Shown here piece by piece: positions 6,735 to 7,292 of a stretch of 7,292 nucleotides of DNA. The stretch is from Desulfovibrio sp. (lineage in GTDB: Bacteria > Desulfobacterota > Desulfovibrionia > Desulfovibrionales > Desulfovibrionaceae), in assembly GCA_003525525.1 (NCBI GenBank), contig DQED01000406.1:1-7292 (forward strand). The letters run 5' to 3'. Position 1 is the first letter of the stretch. Each line of letters starts with the position of its first letter. The notes under the pieces are model-generated. The model saw only the letters and a list, made by a program, of their open reading frames with translations. It was not told the origin of the DNA and searched no databases. The position numbers and the translations under genes are program-made.

Positions 6735-7292
6735 GCGGCTCGATGTGCCAGATGTTGCGGGCGTATTCCATCACGGCGCGGTCGCTCGAGAAAAACCCCA
6801 TGTTCGCGGTGTTGAGAATGGACTTGCGGCTCCAGGCGTCGGGGTCGAGGTAGAGGGCGTTGACCCGGTCCTGGGCCTCGAGGCAGGCGCGGTAGTCGGC
6901 CGTGATGCAGTAGTAGTCGCCGCGGTCGAGCAGGCTCTCGACGACGGGCGTGAAGAGCCCGGGATCGTCCGGGGCGAAAAAGCCGCGCCCGATCATGTCC
7001 AGCGCCTCGGCCAGTTCGGGGTCGTCGCGCACGCGGCTGCGCGGGTCCACGCCCCGGGTCCGGGCGGCGGCCACTTCGTCGGCGGTCAGGCCGAAGATGA
7101 AGATGTTGTCCTCCCCCACCTCCTGCATGATCTCGATGTTGGCCCCGTCCAGGGTGCCGATGGTCAGCGCGCCGTTTAAGGCGAACTTCATGTTGCCCGT
7201 GCCCGAGGCCTCCATGCCGGCGGTGGAAATCTGCTGCGAGAGGTCGGCGGCGGGGATCACCTTTTCGGCCTGGGACACGCAGTAGTTGGGCA
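6724..7292 (-). CDS. glgP: Glycogen/maltodextrin phosphorylase, C-terminal part (cut by right window edge)
   Basis: The last 188 codons of an alpha-glucan phosphorylase that starts beyond the right edge. The family releases glucose 1-phosphate from glycogen or maltodextrin using phosphate and pyridoxal phosphate, in the cytoplasm. The visible part begins [20 protein letters not shown], matching the E. coli GlgP PNYNVSLAQ region. It continues with [18 protein letters not shown], whose Lys in GTGNMK is the family's PLP-binding lysine, and [12 protein letters not shown]. The C-terminus ([29 protein letters not shown], read in two pieces: [18 protein letters not shown] then [11 protein letters not shown]) is the standard family ending, so the gene is intact at this end. 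GlgP and MalP cannot be separated on this part alone. The stop (complement of 6724-6726) lies inside the kinase gene, giving an 11-base convergent overlap with no terminator between them. Confidence 0.95.
   Translation of the reverse strand, partial: [188 protein letters not shown]

Overview
The window is high-GC (strong G/C preference at third codon positions), gene-dense bacterial DNA. A two-domain MoeA-PBP protein, an apparent selenocysteine gene and the overall codon style point to a sulfate-reducing Desulfovibrionaceae-type organism (Solidesulfovibrio or Desulfovibrio would fit). That assignment is an inference from gene content, not a database match.

Layout: (1) the 5' part of a glucokinase-family gene runs leftward off the left edge (1-312, minus). 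(2) Divergent from it is a LysE/RhtB-type exporter (403-1035, plus). (3) A plausible sigma70-like promoter (1043-1071) precedes a tight same-strand run of five genes: an N-carbamoylputrescine amidohydrolase (aguB, 1118-2026); a MoeA molybdenum-insertase fused to a periplasmic-binding-protein-like domain (2023-3969, 4-nt overlap with aguB); a single-domain UPF0016/GDT1 cation transporter (4003-4275); a short TusA/SirA-like gene with an in-frame UGA (4285-4527); and a membrane-bound sensor histidine kinase (4578-6734). (4) The C-terminal part of a glycogen/maltodextrin phosphorylase enters from the right edge on the minus strand (6724-7292) and overlaps the kinase tail to tail by 11 nt.

The most interesting element is the small gene at 4285-4527. 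It looks like a 15-codon fragment until the UGA at 4327-4329 is read as selenocysteine. It then becomes an 80-residue TusA-fold protein with a Cys-Sec pair where TusA has Cys-Pro. Exactly 11 nt after the UGA is a perfect 7-bp hairpin with a GGGUGG loop, matching the geometry of the E. coli fdhF bacterial SECIS element. The rare A/T-ending codons of the gene (ATA, TAT, CGT, TTA) cluster in and beside this hairpin. A conventional annotation would probably miss the gene or call it an intergenic gap.

Functionally, the run mixes polyamine metabolism (aguB), molybdenum cofactor maturation (moeA-PBP), Mn/Ca-type cation transport (UPF0016), a likely sulfur/selenium-handling redox protein and signal transduction. 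A link between the TusA-like selenoprotein and molybdenum/tungsten cofactor maturation is an attractive inference, since TusA proteins feed sulfur into molybdopterin synthesis in other bacteria. Co-localisation is the only support for it here.
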